Shown: positions 17,128 through 26,515, numbered from the stretch's first letter. The stretch: DNA of 64,000 bases from Haematobacter missouriensis (GCF_000740775.1 NZ_JFGS01000002.1:62001-126000), one strand, 5' to 3'. Notes: generated by a model from the letters alone, not told the origin. Program-made: numbers and translations.

Positions 17128-18699
17128 TCAGCTCTTCTGGAACATGGCAAGCATCCGGCGCGTGACCAGGAAGCCGCCGACGATGTTGACGGAAGTCATA
17201 AGCACGGCAAGCGCCGCAAGGATCGTGACGAGCCAGGAGCCGGAACCGATCTGCAGGATCGCCCCCACGATGACGATGGAGGAGATCGCGTTCGTCACAG
17301 CCATCAGCGGCGTGTGCAGCGAATGGCTGACGTTCCAGATCACCTGGAAGCCGACGAAGCAGGCCAGCGCGAACACAACCATATGCTGCATGAAGCTCAC
17401 CGGTGCAAAGCTGCCGAGCACCAGCAGGATGAGCGTGCCGACCACGAGCAGACCCACCTGGTTGAGTGTCGCCTTGCGGAAGGCAGCGGTTTCGGCTGCG
17501 CGCTTCTCTTCCGGCGTCAGTTCCTTTTCCTTGGGCTTAGGCTTCGCCGCGGCGATGGCCTGCACCTTGGGCGGCGGCGGCGGGAAGGTGATCGTATTGT
17601 CCTTCACCACGGTCGCGCCGCGGATCACGTCATCCTCCATGTTCTGAACAACCTGCCCGTCCTTGGCGGGGGTCAGGTCGGTCATCATATGGCGAATGTT
17701 GGTCGAATACAGCGCGGAGGACTGCGTGGCCATCCGGCTGGGGAAGTCGGTGTAGCCGACGATGGTCACGTCATTGTCGGTGACGATCTTCTGGTCCGGC
17801 ACCGTCAGCTCGCAGTTCCCGCCCCGTTCGGCAGCGAGATCGATGATGACGGAGCCGGGCTTCATCGCCTCGACCATGTCCTTCGTCCAGAGCACCGGCG
17901 CGTCCCGGCCCGGGATCAGCGCGGTGGTGATGACAATGTCCATCTCCGGCGCCAGCTCACGGAACTTGGCAAGCTGCTTTTCACGGAACTCGGGGCTGGA
18001 GGGCGCGGCATAGCCCCCCGTGGCAGCGCCGTCCTGGCTTTCCTCGAAGTCGAGGAACACGAAGTTGGCACCCATGGATTCGATCTGTTCGGCCACTTCC
18101 GGCCGCACGTCGAAGGCATAGACGATGGCACCGAGAGAGGTGGCCGCGCCGATGGCGGCAAGACCTGCCACACCGGCGCCCACGATCAGCACCTTTGCGG
18201 GGGGCACCTTGCCCGCCGCCGTCACCTGCCCGGTAAAGAAGCGGCCGAAGTTGTTCGCCGCCTCGATCACTGCCCGGTAGCCGGCGATGTTGGCCATGGA
18301 GGAGAGCGCGTCCATCTTCTGCGCGCGAGAAATCCGCGGCACCATGTCCATCGCGATGACGTTGGTGCCCCGGTCCTTCAGACGCTCCATCAGGTCCTTG
18401 TTCTGGGCCGGATAGAGGAAGGAAATCAGAAGCTGGCCGGAATGAGTGAGATCTGCTTCTGTCTCCGTCGGCGGGCGCACCTTGGCGACGATGTCGGAAA
18501 GCTGGAACAGCTCCTCCTCCGTCGGCACTACGCGCACGTTCGCTGTCCTGTAGGCTTCATCCGTGAAACCCGCCTTCAGCCCCGCTCCGCTCTGGATCAG
18601 GCAGTCGTATCCAAGCTTTTGAAGCTGAAGCGCGCTGTCGGGCGTCATCGCCACGCGCGCTTCTCCCTCGAAGCTCTCCTTCGGCGCCCCTATTCTCAC
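17128..18699 (-). CDS. pntA: NAD(P) transhydrogenase subunit alpha PntA
   Basis: 523 residues, the E. coli-like undivided alpha subunit. Domain I is an alanine-dehydrogenase-like NAD(H)-binding fold: MRIGAPKES at the start, [22 protein letters not shown] for the Rossmann motif and the RGGNCELT segment. A proline-rich linker (PPPPPPK) leads to a C-terminal region with about four membrane helices. Many Rhodobacteraceae split this gene into two; here it is fused. The start is GTG at 18699 with a GAGGGA site upstream. First gene of the pntAB operon, with its promoter in the 222 bases before it. Confidence 0.95.
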   Translation of the reverse strand: MRIGAPKESFEGEARVAMTPDSALQLQKLGYDCLIQSGAGLKAGFTDEAYRTANVRVVPTEEELFQLSDIVAKVRPPTETEADLTHSGQLLISFLYPAQNKDLMERLKDRGTNVIAMDMVPRISRAQKMDALSSMANIAGYRAVIEAANNFGRFFTGQVTAAGKVPPAKVLIVGAGVAGLAAIGAATSLGAIVYAFDVRPEVAEQIESMGANFVFLDFEESQDGAATGGYAAPSSPEFREKQLAKFRELAPEMDIVITTALIPGRDAPVLWTKDMVEAMKPGSVIIDLAAERGGNCELTVPDQKIVTDNDVTIVGYTDFPSRMATQSSALYSTNIRHMMTDLTPAKDGQVVQNMEDDVIRGATVVKDNTITFPPPPPKVQAIAAAKPKPKEKELTPEEKRAAETAAFRKATLNQVGLLVVGTLILLVLGSFAPVSFMQHMVVFALACFVGFQVIWNVSHSLHTPLMAVTNAISSIVIVGAILQIGSGSWLVTILAALAVLMTSVNIVGGFLVTRRMLAMFQKS

Positions 18700-18831
18700 A
18701 CTCGTGTCCCTCTCTTGGATCGTTCTTCGTTGCGAGCCGGTATGGCCAATGAAATGTGGCTTCGCAACAAACTATGCGCCTCGCCGCCGGGCAGAGGCAA
18801 AAATGGCCTAGAAAATCGCATTTGCGCAACG

Positions 18832-18863
18832 CCGTTCCACGAGCCTGCCATCGGGTGGAACGG
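18832..18863. promoter_or_regulatory. Inverted repeat between gltX and pntA
   Basis: Nine-base perfect arms CCGTTCCAC and GTGGAACGG separated by 14 bases, located 59 bases after the gltX stop and upstream of pntA on the same strand. No T-tract follows in either direction, so this may be a weak terminator for gltX or an operator for pntA. Confidence 0.35.
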
Positions 18864-18921
18864 CAGTCTCAAGATCGTTAGCGCTAACCCCGAACGGGGG
18901 CGCGCCATGCCGCACGAATCG

Positions 18922-20244
18922 TCACAGGTTTGTCGGAATTTTCTGCAGAACCGGCAGGAGTGTTGCCATTTCCGGGCCGTGATCCATGCCCGTCAGCGCC
19001 TTGCGGAGCGGCATGAACAGGCCGCGCCCCTTGCGCCCCGTCGCCGCCTTCACCGCGCCCGTCCAGGTGCCCCACGTGGTTTCGTCATGCGGTGCGGGCG
19101 GCAGAAGCGAGAGCGCGGTGGCCACGAACTCCTCGTCCTCCGGCGCGACCACGGGCTCCGCGCCCTCCGATACCAGTTTCCACCACCCGTCGAGGTCGGC
19201 GAGCACGGTGATGTTGTCCTTCACCGCGTTCCAGAAAGGCGCCGCCATTTCCTCCGGCACGCCAATCGCCGCGAGCCGCTCCTTCACCGCGGAAAGCGGC
19301 AGGGACTGCACGTATTTCTGCGTGAGCGGGAACAGATCGTCCGGGTCGAACTTGGTCGGCGCCGCGCCGAACTGGTCGAGCGAGAAGTTCTCCGCGATCT
19401 CGTCGAGGGAATGAAACAGCTCCACCGGTTGAGAGGAGCCAAGCCGCGCCATAAGCGACAGCAGCGCCATCGGCTCCACCCCCTGCGCCCTCAGGTCGCG
19501 GAGGGAGAGCGTGCCGAGCCGCTTGGACAGCCCCTCGCCCTGCGCACCCGTCAGCAGGCTGTGGTGCGCGAAGTCGGGCGGCGTTGCACCCAGCGCCTCG
19601 ATGATCTGGATCTGCGTCGCGGTATTCGTCACGTGGTCAGAGCCGCGCACGATATAGGTCACGCCCATATCGACGTCATCGACCACCGAGGCGAAGGTAT
19701 AGAGCACTTGCCCATCCGCCCGGATCAGTACCGGATCGGACACGGAAGCCGCGTCGATGGAGATCTGGCCAAGGATCCCGTCCTGCCACTCCGTCCGCTC
19801 CTGATCGAGCAGGAAGCGCCAGTATCCCGGCTGCTCCAGCCGCTTGGCATCCTTCTCCGCATCCGTCAGTTTCAGCGCCGCGCGATCATAGACCGGAGGC
19901 TTGCCCATGTTGAGCTGCTTCTTGCGCTTGAGGTCCAGCTCCACCGGGGTTTCGAACACCTCATAGAGCCGCCCCTTCTGGCGAAGCTCCGCGGCGCAGG
20001 TCTCATACCGGTCCAGCCGGTCGGACTGCCGCTCCAGCCGGTCCCACGTCAGCCCCAGCCATTCGAGATCCTCCATGATCCCGTCGGCATATTCCTGCTT
20101 GGACCGCTCCCGGTCGGTATCGTCGAGACGCAGGATGAAGGTTCCCCCCGCCTTCCGCGCGATCAGGTAGTTGAACAGCGCGGTGCGAAGGTTGCCGACA
20201 TGGAGATAGCCGGTCGGCGAGGGCGCGAAGCGGGTCGTGGTCAT
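18922..20244 (-). CDS. gltX: Glutamyl-tRNA synthetase (class I, short form)
   Basis: 440 residues. The HIGH-type signature is in APSPTGYLHVGNLRTALF, and the KMSKS equivalent is GLSKRLGTLSL. Catalytic-domain features such as LRLDDTDRERSK and VRGSDHVTNTATQI are present, followed by an anticodon-binding domain. Alphaproteobacteria usually carry two gltX paralogues; one typically charges tRNA-Glu plus tRNA-Gln and the other is more selective. This single copy cannot be assigned to either class by eye. AGGAG precedes the ATG by eight bases. Divergent from the zinc peptidase gene. Confidence 0.94.
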   Translation of the reverse strand: MTTTRFAPSPTGYLHVGNLRTALFNYLIARKAGGTFILRLDDTDRERSKQEYADGIMEDLEWLGLTWDRLERQSDRLDRYETCAAELRQKGRLYEVFETPVELDLKRKKQLNMGKPPVYDRAALKLTDAEKDAKRLEQPGYWRFLLDQERTEWQDGILGQISIDAASVSDPVLIRADGQVLYTFASVVDDVDMGVTYIVRGSDHVTNTATQIQIIEALGATPPDFAHHSLLTGAQGEGLSKRLGTLSLRDLRAQGVEPMALLSLMARLGSSQPVELFHSLDEIAENFSLDQFGAAPTKFDPDDLFPLTQKYVQSLPLSAVKERLAAIGVPEEMAAPFWNAVKDNITVLADLDGWWKLVSEGAEPVVAPEDEEFVATALSLLPPAPHDETTWGTWTGAVKAATGRKGRGLFMPLRKALTGMDHGPEMATLLPVLQKIPTNL

Positions 20245-20316
20245 GGTCGGACTCCTGTTGAGGCTGCTCTTTCACAGACGGTCGCTTTTGTCCATAACAG
20301 CGACAGGAGACATGCC

Positions 20317-20748
20317 ATGACCGAAGAAGAACTCGACGAGAATCTGCTCTGGGCGGGCACCACCCCGCCTTCGCTTGAGGATATGGAGGCGCTGGCGCGG
20401 GAAGCCATCGCCGCGCTGCCGGGCCAGTTCCGCGCGGAGGCGCTGAAGGTCGCACTCCGCGTCGAGGATTTCGCGCCGGAGGATCTGCTGGCGGAGATGG
20501 AAATGGAGGATCCGTTCGAGCTGACCGGCCTCTACGAAGGCATCCCACTGCCGGAGAAATCCGTGATGGATCAGCCGATGCGGCCCGATACGATCTGGCT
20601 GTTCCGCAGGCCCATCCTGGACGAATGGGTGGCGCGGGGGGATGTCGCACTCGGCGATCTGGTCGGCCATGTGGTGGTCCATGAACTGGCTCACCATTTC
20701 GGCTGGTCGGACGAAGATATCGCCACCATCGACCGCTGGTGGGAATGA
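20317..20748 (+). CDS. Minimal zincin metallopeptidase family protein (HExxH)
   Basis: 143 residues of the PF06262 type (possibly acid metallopeptidase). The zinc site is VVHELAHHFGWSDEDI near the C-terminus, with HELAH supplying two His ligands and the general-base Glu. An acidic N-terminal helix region precedes a conserved LYEGIPLPE stretch. No signal peptide, so cytoplasmic. The ATG at 20317 has AGGAG seven bases upstream. It is preceded in frame by a very long open stretch antisense to gltX and pntA that is not coding. Substrate unknown. Confidence 0.88.
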   Translation: MTEEELDENLLWAGTTPPSLEDMEALAREAIAALPGQFRAEALKVALRVEDFAPEDLLAEMEMEDPFELTGLYEGIPLPEKSVMDQPMRPDTIWLFRRPILDEWVARGDVALGDLVGHVVVHELAHHFGWSDEDIATIDRWWE

Positions 20749-21462
20749 CGTCAAGGTCGGGCGCTGCTCCTGAGCAGACATCCCGCAGGAGAGCCGGACT
20801 AGTCCGGGTCTGCCTAAGCGGGCCTGCCTGACCGGGCCGGCGGTCGGGAGGCCCAACACCGCCTCGCCAGCGAAACGGCCGTGCTGCGCGGGCTCGACCA
20901 TGCCGTTTCCTCGCCGGCGCGGCGGGCCATATTTTTTGTGGGCCGTATCGTCTGCGGAGGGCAGCGGAGGACGAGGTGCGTCGGGTCTCCTGAGAAGCCA
21001 AACAGCGCATTCGCAAAGCTCGGCGGGACAGCCGGGAGTGATCTCTGCCGTGTCGTGGGATCATCCCTTGCTGCTCTCCAGTAAACCGGGGGCGGTTCAG
21101 AGCGACCCTTCGACCTGCCGGACCATAGCCGCCGGAGGGCTGCCCTACCGAGCCGGACCCCATCTTCCCCGATGGAGCCACGCACCCTCCGGTTCGCGAT
21201 CAGAGGCTGTCTTCACAAAGCGCATAACAGCCACACGCACGCAAAGACCGGCGCCTCCCCGTGCCGGATCGGCCGGGAGCGTGCCGAAACTCGGCTCCAG
21301 CGATGTGCAGAGAAGCTTTGCTCCCCTCTGTGTCCAATGACATCTTCTTGCGGACTGATGTCCTGAATGTTGCGTGTGGTTGGATTTCTATTTTAAATCA
21401 ATGCGATAAGATGAGGAACCGCCCCACCCCTCCTCAACTCGCAGCCGGAGCTTGCTACCGAA

Positions 21463-21553
21463 GCTGCGGGCTGCGGGCTGCGGGCTGCGGGCTGCGGGCT
21501 GCGGGCTGCGGGCTGCGGGCTGCGGGCTGCGGGCTGCGGGCTGCGGGCTGCGG
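21463..21553. repeat. Tandem array: 13 perfect copies of 7-bp GCTGCGG
   Basis: Thirteen head-to-tail copies with no variation. Because the unit is not a multiple of three, a gain or loss of one unit shifts any reading frame that crosses it. Perfect identity over 91 bases implies recent expansion by replication slippage. Confidence 0.97.
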
Positions 21554-21718
21554 ATAAAGCCATTGGCAGCCGTATCAACCACTTTCTCGCTCCTTCGCAC
21601 ACCTTCATGGCGGAGTCGTCGTCCCCCGCTTCAATCACGAAACGGTTGAGATAACCGTTGGCCGGAGCAGCCAAGGCGTAACGGCATAATCATACCCACA
21701 GCAACGATTTCCCAAGGG

Positions 21719-21814
21719 TGCTGGCGTGCTGGCGTGCTGGCGTGCTGGCGTGCTGGCGTGCTGGCGTGCTGGCGTGCTGGCGTGCTGGCGTGCTGGCGTG
21801 CTGGCGTGCTGGCG
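21719..21814. repeat. Tandem array: 12 perfect copies of 8-bp TGCTGGCG
   Basis: Twelve identical units, ending 130 bases before the ATG of the metallo-beta-lactamase-fold gene. The array has no stop in any plus-strand frame, and one of these frames runs on, in phase, into that gene. Copy-number change would shift the phase by two of every three changes. Confidence 0.97.
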
Positions 21815-21944
21815 AACACGCGCGCACCCGTTCCATTGTCCACCGCCTTCCCTGCGGCGTCGCGTCGCAGCGGGGACAATCAGGCGCAGACTTCTCCGAT
21901 CCCTGCGCTACCCTTCAGGGCCAAAGCAGCACAGGAGAACCGCC

Positions 21945-22883
21945 ATGACCGGATTGACCCGCCGGACGGCCCTGGTGAGCGGAGTTGCCGCTCCGTTTCT
22001 CGCGACCCTTCCCGTCGTTTCCCCAGCCAGCGCAGCCGCGCCCGCACTCGGAATCTCCATGCCCACGCATTATCGCTTCCCCCTTGGCGCGATGGAGGTG
22101 ACGACCGTCCTCGCAGGCTCCGGCGCGATGCAGGATATCCATGCGACCTTCGGCCTCAATGCCAGCGCGGAGGAATTCGCCGCGCAAGCCCACGCCTATT
22201 TCCTGTCCGACAGCGAGGGGCGGAACGGCTATGCTCCGACCGTGGTGAATACGGGGGAAATGTTGCTGCTGTTCGATACCGGGCTGGACGGCACGGCGAC
22301 GGCGGCAGCGCTCGGCGGCGCGGGTATCGATCCCGCCAGCATCGACGTCGTTGTCCTCACCCACATGCACGGAGACCATATCGGCGGGCTGATGACACAG
22401 GGCGCACCCACCTTCGCCAATGCACGTTACGTAATGGGAAGGGCTGAGTTCGACTACTGGGCGACGACGGGCAATGAGCGCTTCGAGTCCCACGTCCGCC
22501 CGCTGGCCGACAGGACAGCTTTCATCGCGGGCGGTCATGAGGTCGCACCGGGCATCACCGCGATCGAGACCTTCGGCCACACACCCGGACATCTCTCCTT
22601 CCGTGTGGAGAGCCAAGGGCGGGTTCTGATGATTCTGGGCGATGTAGCGAACCATTACGCCTTCTCTCTCGCCAAGCCGGACTGGCACGTCCGCTTCGAC
22701 ATGGACAAGGACAAGGGCGCCCAGACGCGGCGCGCCATTCTCACCCGGCTGGCGGAGGAGCGGATCCCCTTCATCGGCTACCACATGCCTTTCCCGGCTG
22801 TCGGCTTCGTCGGTGCCGAAGGGGAGGATTTCCGCTTCTTTCCCGCGACGTACCAGTTCCTTCTTGGCCAGTCTTCGGACTGA
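21945..22883 (+). CDS. Metallo-beta-lactamase-fold hydrolase with Tat-type signal
   Basis: 312 residues. The N-terminus has TRRTALVSG, a twin-arginine export motif, a hydrophobic stretch and an ASA cleavage site (about residue 30), predicting periplasmic location. The dinuclear zinc motif is THMHGDH (HxHxDH), with further ligands in GHTPGH, ILGDVANH and GYHMPFP. The family includes lactonases and similar hydrolases; substrate unknown. The ATG has AGGAG eight bases upstream. The frame is open back through the 8-bp array, but the Tat signal and ribosome site support this start. Confidence 0.88.
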   Translation: MTGLTRRTALVSGVAAPFLATLPVVSPASAAAPALGISMPTHYRFPLGAMEVTTVLAGSGAMQDIHATFGLNASAEEFAAQAHAYFLSDSEGRNGYAPTVVNTGEMLLLFDTGLDGTATAAALGGAGIDPASIDVVVLTHMHGDHIGGLMTQGAPTFANARYVMGRAEFDYWATTGNERFESHVRPLADRTAFIAGGHEVAPGITAIETFGHTPGHLSFRVESQGRVLMILGDVANHYAFSLAKPDWHVRFDMDKDKGAQTRRAILTRLAEERIPFIGYHMPFPAVGFVGAEGEDFRFFPATYQFLLGQSSD

Positions 22884-22978
22884 CCGTTCGGCGCTGCGCT
22901 CCGGGGGTGACGGGCATTCCCCGAACTGGCGTCGCCGCCGCGTGGGTTTCGGCACCCCTGACAGAAGGGGATTTCCGC

Positions 22979-23293
22979 ATGATCGACCTGGACCCGTTAC
23001 GGCAGGCGCAGGCTCTCTGGGCCGTGATGGAGCGAGCGACCTGCGGAAGATACATGTCGGACCCGACCCGCTGCACCTGCACCTGCACCTGCACCGACAA
23101 ATATCCGCTCCGCACAACCGGAAACCGTGGGGTGCACCCTTCTCCGCCGGAGCGATCCCGTGGCAGGCGCGGGCATATTTCTCCGAAGCTGCCTGCCGCG
23201 CGCTGGCTGGATCGAAAGCCCGCTCCCTTGGCCGTGGGTATTTCAGAACTCTGCCCCAGCTTGGCGCAGCCGGATTCTCCTTCAACTCGGTGA
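22979..23293 (+). CDS. Doubtful small ORF crossing a CTGCAC repeat (104 aa)
   Basis: ATG with AAGGGG eight bases upstream. The first 30 or so residues (MIDLDPLRQAQALWAVMERA) look protein-like. The middle is made by the six-base CTGCAC array, giving alternating Cys-Thr, and the rest is Pro/Arg-rich and less convincing. It ends just inside the TGACCAA array. It could be a gene remnant or a chance frame. Confidence 0.2.
   Translation: MIDLDPLRQAQALWAVMERATCGRYMSDPTRCTCTCTCTDKYPLRTTGNRGVHPSPPERSRGRRGHISPKLPAARWLDRKPAPLAVGISELCPSLAQPDSPSTR
23071..23094. repeat. Tandem array: 4 copies of 6-bp CTGCAC
   Basis: Four perfect head-to-tail units. The unit length preserves reading frame. Confidence 0.9.
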
Positions 23294-23323
23294 CCAATGA
23301 CCAATGACCAATGACCAATGACC
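23291..23323. repeat. Tandem array: 4.7 copies of 7-bp TGACCAA
   Basis: Four full units plus TGACC. It lies in a stretch of about 970 bases (22884-23853) that holds no confident gene, only this array, the CTGCAC array, the doubtful small ORF and a direct repeat at 23.7 kb. Confidence 0.93.
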
Positions 23324-23690
23324 TCATCTGCCTGCGTTAATGGCCTGCAAACAGCCTCAGGACGAAATTTCACTCCACATCGCTGCTGAAAGACGATCTT
23401 TGAAACAGCTTCTCCCGCTCCAAACCCAAGGGGCGCTTACCTCTCGACATGCCTCGGACGTAGATCTGGCCCCGTTCCATCGACACCGCCTGGAGCGCAG
23501 GCAAAGACCCGGACGCAGTTCCACAGAGCAACCGCCGGAGAGGGGCGAGAGTGGGCATCGCGGTAAGAGGGTGCAGTATGGAGCGCACCGAGCCTACTGG
23601 AGCGAGGGCACGTACGGGATCGATGCATTTCTTCCGGTAGTTGCTCGTCACTGATGGAGGGAATATCGCCTGCCTCAACGATGCAGCCAG

Positions 23691-23789
23691 CCGAAGCTCC
23701 TGCGCGCGCAGGCGAGAGGACCCATACAGTATCAGCATCGTCATCGCTGTCTGGCCGAAGTTCCCGCGCGCAGGCAGGCGAGAGGACCC
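23691..23789. repeat. Imperfect direct repeat pair around a GCGCGC palindrome
   Basis: Copy one (about 23691-23723) and copy two (about 23755-23789) share CCGAAG, TCC, GCGCGC and GGCGAGAGGACCC in order, with one AGGC insertion in copy two. In copy one the centre is a perfect 14-base palindrome, CCTGCGCGCGCAGG. It lies just downstream of the TetR gene and may belong to a dispersed intergenic repeat family. Confidence 0.7.
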
Positions 23790-23853
23790 CATTCGACACG
23801 GAACCCAATGAGCCACTGCGGGCGGGGTAGATCGCCGGACAGCATGGTGCGCG

Positions 23854-24486
23854 TCAGACGCGGCGGGTGACGGGTGCCGGTTTCTCTGCCATCGCTGCTT
23901 CCAGATGCGCGCGCAGGAGCCTGTCCATCGCCGCCCGCGCCTGAAGACTGCCCACCCGGTCGAAGCCGAAGCTCCGCACCATGCGCCAGTGACCATGTAC
24001 AAGGCTTACGAAGACAAAGGCTATCTCCTCGCAGGCGGCGGGCGACAAGCTCGGATAGCTTTCCGATGTCGCCGCGACGATGGACAGCCGAAGTTCATCC
24101 TGCCGCGCCGCCAGCGCCTCCAGCAGATCGGGCGCACGACAGGCCAGCACGACCAGCGCATCCTCCACCGGTTGGAGCGCTCCGCGCGGCTGGTCCCCCT
24201 CGTCCAGCAGGCCAAGGTGATAATCGAACAGCACACCCAGCCGGCTTTCGTCGCTGCGGGTAAGCCCAGTCTCCATTCCGCCCTGCTGGCTTTCCGAAAT
24301 GGCCTGCGATACCGCGCTTATCAGACTTTCCGCATCGGGAAAGTAGTGCCGCACCAGCTGACGCGACATTCCCGCTTCTCTCGCCACAGCGTCATAGGAC
24401 AGAAATGGCAGGCCCTCCCGCTGAAGCGCAGAGACAGCGCTCGCCACAATCTCCTGACGTCTGAGATCCGCCACAGACTTCGGCAT
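23854..24486 (-). CDS. TetR/AcrR-family transcriptional regulator
   Basis: 210 residues. The N-terminal helix-turn-helix is typical: RRQEIVASAVSALQREG for helix 1, then AVAREAGMSRQLVRHYFPDAESL for the recognition unit. The C-terminal all-alpha ligand domain is of unknown specificity. I chose the ATG at 24486, preceded by a GGGGGGAA site; a GTG at 24507 is the alternative. Divergent from cobC, with a 7-3-7 inverted repeat between them that is a candidate operator. Whether it controls itself, the cob genes or something else is unknown. Confidence 0.9.
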   Translation of the reverse strand: MPKSVADLRRQEIVASAVSALQREGLPFLSYDAVAREAGMSRQLVRHYFPDAESLISAVSQAISESQQGGMETGLTRSDESRLGVLFDYHLGLLDEGDQPRGALQPVEDALVVLACRAPDLLEALAARQDELRLSIVAATSESYPSLSPAACEEIAFVFVSLVHGHWRMVRSFGFDRVGSLQARAAMDRLLRAHLEAAMAEKPAPVTRRV

Positions 24487-24590
24487 GATTGTTCCCCCCT
24501 TGGGCACCTCCCCGTGCCTTTCACAATGCTAACGCGCTCCGGCGATCCTGCCAGCCCCCATTGCACGCGATGCCGCTTGAAGAGTTGATT

Positions 24591-24607
24591 TCTCAAAGAT
24601 TTTGAGA
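24591..24607. promoter_or_regulatory. Candidate operator palindrome TCTCAAA-GAT-TTTGAGA
   Basis: Perfect seven-base arms around a three-base spacer in the 176-base gap between the TetR gene and cobC. Size and symmetry fit a TetR-family operator. No cobalamin riboswitch (no recognisable B12 box) was seen upstream of cobC. Confidence 0.45.
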
Positions 24608-24662
24608 TTTTACCGCCCCCGACACCAACGGCGGCAGCGCCGCGACGCAGAAGGAGCGGGCG

Positions 24663-25601
24663 ATGGCGGAGACGCGGGACCATGGCGGCGGCCTCGACGC
24701 GGCGCGCGCGCGGCATGGCGGTGATGCGGCAGAGTGGCTGGACCTGTCCACAGGCATCAACCCGGAGGCCTATCCGCTTCCCGTCTTCCCCCCCGAAATC
24801 TGGAACCGCCTGCCTGATCGGGATGCAGCAGCGGCGTTGGAGGAGGCTGCCCGGACGTTCTGGCGTGTGCCGCGGGCAGCGGCGGTGCTCGCGGCGCCGG
24901 GGGCCTCCGCGCTGATCGCGCGCATCCCGCGGCTGCTGCCACCGGGCCGGGTGGAGATACGGGGGCCCACCTACAATGAACATGCCGCCTCCTTTCTGGC
25001 GGCGGGCTGGAAGGAGGGACCGGGAGGCGCGCGGGTGCTGGTGCACCCCAACAACCCTGACGGCAGGCTTCACGCCGCGCCGGGGGCAGGCGGGGGGCCG
25101 GAGGCGCTCACCGTGATTGATGAGAGTTTCTGCGACGTGCTGCCCGGGGCGAGCCTCATTGCCCTCTCCGCCCGACCCGGCACGCTGGTGCTGAAAAGCT
25201 TCGGCAAGTTCTGGGGACTGGCAGGGGTGCGGCTGGGCTTTGCCATCGGCGACCCCGTGCTGATCGCCGGTCTGGGCGAAGCGCTCGGCCCCTGGCCCGT
25301 CTCCGGCCCCGCGCTGGCGATCGGGCGCGCCGCGCTGTCCGACGAGGGTTGGGCCGCGCGGACCCGCGCACGGCTTGGACATGATGCAGTGCGGCTGGAC
25401 GGCATCATGACAGCACGCGGCGCGCGCCTGGCGGGCGGAACCCCGCTGTTCCGGCTCTATGATGTCGATAGCGCGCGGGAGTGGCAGGAGCGTCTGGCCC
25501 GCGCCCGTGTCTGGAGTCGCATTTTCCCCTATAGCGACCGCTGGCTCCGCCTTGGCATGCCTCCGGGCGATGGCTGGGCACGGCTGGAGGGGTCATGGTG
25601 A
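24663..25601 (+). CDS. cobC: Threonine-phosphate decarboxylase / cobyric acid pathway aminotransferase CobC
   Basis: 312 residues, a PLP-dependent fold-type I enzyme related to HisC. The N-terminal [14 protein letters not shown] motif is typical of CobC/CobD decarboxylases. VHPNNPDGR and VIDESFCD are the substrate and PLP contacts, and the Schiff-base lysine is in [16 protein letters not shown]. It supplies the aminopropanol phosphate for the nucleotide loop of cobalamin. AGGAG lies nine bases upstream of the ATG. It overlaps the next gene by seven bases, so both are co-translated. Confidence 0.9.
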   Translation: MAETRDHGGGLDAARARHGGDAAEWLDLSTGINPEAYPLPVFPPEIWNRLPDRDAAAALEEAARTFWRVPRAAAVLAAPGASALIARIPRLLPPGRVEIRGPTYNEHAASFLAAGWKEGPGGARVLVHPNNPDGRLHAAPGAGGGPEALTVIDESFCDVLPGASLIALSARPGTLVLKSFGKFWGLAGVRLGFAIGDPVLIAGLGEALGPWPVSGPALAIGRAALSDEGWAARTRARLGHDAVRLDGIMTARGARLAGGTPLFRLYDVDSAREWQERLARARVWSRIFPYSDRWLRLGMPPGDGWARLEGSW

Positions 25602-26515
25602 TGCAGCCGCTGGCACTCGCGGCGGCTCTGGCTCTGGACGCAGTGTTCGGCGAGCCGGAAAGGCTCTGGTCGCGGGTGCCGCATCCCGCGGTCATCATGG
25701 GTCGCATGATCGACGCGATGGATCGCCGCTTGAACAGGGGAGCCTGGAGACGGGCGAAAGGGGCGGTGGGGCTCGGCCTGCTCGTGCTCCTTGCCCTGCT
25801 GGCGGGACGGCTGGTCGCGGCGCTGCCGTGGGGCGGGCTTCTGGAGGTGCTGGCCGCCGCAGTTCTGCTGGCGCAGCGAAGCCTTGCCGATCACGTGGCG
25901 GCCGTGGCGACCGGTCTCCGCGCGAGCCTCGCCGAAGGCCGAAGGGCGGTAGCCCGGATCGTCGGGCGGGATACGGCGGCGATGGATGCGCCCGCCGTCG
26001 CGCGCGCGGCGATAGAAAGCGCGGCGGAGAACCTCTCGGACGGCGTCGTCGCCCCCGCCTTCTGGTTCCTTGTCGGCGGGTTGCCGGGCATTCTCATCTA
26101 TAAGCTCGTCAACACCGCCGACAGCATGATCGGCCACCGCACCCCCCGGCATGAGGAGTTCGGCTGGGCAGCGGCGCGGCTGGACGATCTTCTGAACCTC
26201 GTCCCCGCGCGGCTGACGGCGCTGCTGATCGCTCTCGCCCACGGGCGAGCCGACGCATGGCGGGTCATCCTGCGGGATGCGCCGCTGCATCGCTCGCCGA
26301 ATGCAGGCTGGCCGGAGGCGGCGATGGCAGCCGTGCTCGGCATCGCACTCTCCGGTCCTCGGAGCTACCACGGAGAGCGGCGTGACTTTCCCTATGTCAA
26401 CGCTGAGGGGCGCCATGACATCGGTGCGGCGGAGATCGACGCGGCCGTGGCCGCGCTCTGGCGGGCATGGGCGCTGATGCTGGCGCTGGTGCTTCTGGTC
26501 TGGCTCATTACCTGA
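25595..26515 (+). CDS. cobD: Adenosylcobinamide-phosphate synthase CobD/CbiB
   Basis: 306 residues, an inner-membrane protein. Typical CbiB features are [20 protein letters not shown] at the N-terminus, [19 protein letters not shown] in the middle, and the later [14 protein letters not shown]. Several membrane helices include one at residues 58-75 and one at the very C-terminus. It attaches the aminopropanol arm to cobyric acid. Starts at 25595 (ATG) or 25601 (ATG) are both possible. Naming follows the aerobic pathway (cobD); Salmonella uses cbiB. Confidence 0.93.
   Translation: MVMQPLALAAALALDAVFGEPERLWSRVPHPAVIMGRMIDAMDRRLNRGAWRRAKGAVGLGLLVLLALLAGRLVAALPWGGLLEVLAAAVLLAQRSLADHVAAVATGLRASLAEGRRAVARIVGRDTAAMDAPAVARAAIESAAENLSDGVVAPAFWFLVGGLPGILIYKLVNTADSMIGHRTPRHEEFGWAAARLDDLLNLVPARLTALLIALAHGRADAWRVILRDAPLHRSPNAGWPEAAMAAVLGIALSGPRSYHGERRDFPYVNAEGRHDIGAAEIDAAVAALWRAWALMLALVLLVWLIT

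Larger units (their letters stand above)
20749..21944. other. 1.2-kb region without a convincing gene
   Basis: No frame here has a ribosome site plus protein-like composition. The region holds two short tandem arrays (listed separately), a T-run near 20931 and otherwise unremarkable sequence. It may be decayed coding DNA or a long regulatory region for the metallo-beta-lactamase-fold gene. Confidence 0.6.

Noticed and set aside
17113-20748. A plus-strand open frame of 1211 codons
   Set aside because: It runs antisense through pntA and gltX, whose minus-strand motifs are unmistakable; only the last 143 codons (from 20317) form a real gene. The openness is a by-product of GC-rich codon use.
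21388-21674. Repetitive proteins encoded by the 7-bp array on either strand
   Set aside because: The frames exist only because the repeat lacks stop codons; there is no ribosome site and no non-repeat protein sequence.
21463-23323. CRISPR array
   Set aside because: The repeats are direct head-to-tail units of 6-8 bp with no unique spacers, and no cas gene is present.
24487-24662. Cobalamin riboswitch before cobC
   Set aside because: No B12 box or the expected conserved helices could be recognised; the gap is also short for this class.
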